Shown piece after piece: positions 63,439 through 64,000 of a DNA stretch of 64,000 bases (the first letter of the stretch is position 1; every line of letters begins with the position of its first letter). The DNA lies in the NCBI GenBank assembly GCA_028386065.3, contig JAKUCV010000854.1, positions 62,001 through 126,000 of the forward strand, given 5' to 3'. Under the pieces are notes generated by a model. That model saw only the letters and a list, made by a program, of their open reading frames with translations, searched no databases and had not been told where the DNA came from. The translations under genes were made by a program, and so were the position numbers. This stretch comes from Turnera subulata (taxonomy: Eukaryota; Streptophyta; Magnoliopsida; Malpighiales; Passifloraceae).

Positions 63439-64000
63439 TTGCCCAATCTGTTTGGAAGTTGCTTCTCCATCCTAATGCTTGGTCCTCTTTTTTTGAATGT
63501 GGGTCTACTGCAGAGTGGATCACCACAGCACTTAAGACGCCTATGGAGTGTGCCTCGCGGTTCCCTTCGAACCTCTTTTTGTGTGTTGGGGCATGGATCA
63601 ATGGAAGTCTCAGAATGAACAGTTGTTTCAGAATCCAGCTGGACAGGAAGACCCACAAAGCATAGTGGAGCGTATCCTGACATATACTTACCAGGTGCGG
63701 CGTGAACAGATTCTGTCATCGTCGGCTAATCTGGTCACTCCCACGCGAGAGATCTTTTTTTGGCTGGAAGCCCCCTGTTGTTGGATGGATGAAGATTAAT
63801 ACAAATAGAGTTGTTTGCTGCCGCTCGAGTCGTGCAGGTATAGGTGGTGTGTTTTGCTCTTCGAAAGGAAAATGGAGATTGGAGTTTACTCATCGACTCC
63901 AGCCCTATACTCCATTTGTAGTTGAGTTATGGGCTATCTATGATGGCCTCTGTCTTGCATGAAGTTCCCAATTTCCTAGGGTCGAATTGGTGGTTGATAG
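63439..64000 (+). mobile_element. LINE-3: 5'-truncated LINE fragment, continues past the window
   Basis: From CCCAATCTGTTTGGAAGTT it follows 41104-41660 of LINE-2 closely: zinc-binding domain end, linker and the first half of RNase H (WMKINT, ELWAIYDGLCLA). The catalytic Asp of the KINTDG motif is Asn here and a stop replaces the codon after GLCLA. The 3' end and A tail are outside the window, so no TSD can be read. Abrupt 5' truncation is usual for LINE insertion. Confidence 0.85.

Overview
The window looks like repeat-dense intergenic DNA from a large plant genome, probably a eudicot. I infer this from plant-type Ty1/copia and Ty3/gypsy LTR retrotransposons, RNase H-bearing L1-type LINEs whose ORF1 is of the DUF4283 plus zinc-knuckle type, a tRNA-derived SINE, and plant mobile domain (PMD) and DUF7745-like fragments. 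The species is not identifiable. I see no convincing host gene, rRNA or tRNA gene, and no CRISPR array. Almost everything is a nested pile of transposable elements, and several borders are fixed by target-site duplications (TSDs).

Layout. 1-1005 and 11273-11643 are two arms of an old dispersed repeat (X), with a second copy at about 42660-43340; a SINE (516-697) sits in the left arm. LINE-1 (1006-11271, +) split the repeat, and Copia-1 (3740-10371, -, TSD GATAT) then landed in LINE-1. 11644-21161 is a mosaic copia element (Copia-2, +): its front (short LTR, leader) resembles the Copia-3 lineage, while its gag-pol and 1.4-kb 3' LTR are of another lineage. 21162-28850 is a gypsy derivative (Gypsy-1, -) with gag and protease only, plus a spliced, opposite-strand DUF7745-like pseudogene. 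LINE-2 (28851-41970, +) is interrupted by Copia-3 (29721-37831, -, TSD ACTTA), whose 1343-residue gag-pol frame is fully open; it is the only obviously intact element.

From about 43975 to 63438 lies a tandem segmental duplication. Unit 1 (43975-50925) has unique-looking DNA, a gypsy LTR (Gypsy-2), its 3' internal region and the start of an antisense PMD gene. Unit 2 (50926-63438) repeats the same order. After the duplication a short non-autonomous LTR element (44137-45924, TSD TAAGT) entered unit 1, and a large one (LARD, 51787-59955, TSD TGTGA) entered unit 2 exactly at the edge of the Gypsy-3 LTR. A LINE fragment occupies 63439-64000.

The most interesting signals are these. (i) The LARD has no gag-pol, but carries two GC3-rich open frames on the opposite strand, one fusing an unrecognised N-terminal region to the front half of a LINE-type endonuclease domain. 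(ii) The gypsy copies appear to use the same GACCGCC/GGCGGTC-rich module both in the LTR promoter and before an antisense gene, and that antisense slot holds a PMD gene in one subfamily and a DUF7745-like gene in another. (iii) Three unrelated elements carry clusters of short, nearly invariant inverted repeats: AACATCGATGTT, TTAGACATATGGTCTAA and GGGATnnACATCCC. (iv) Four elements share the unusual primer-binding site TGGTAGCGGAGC.
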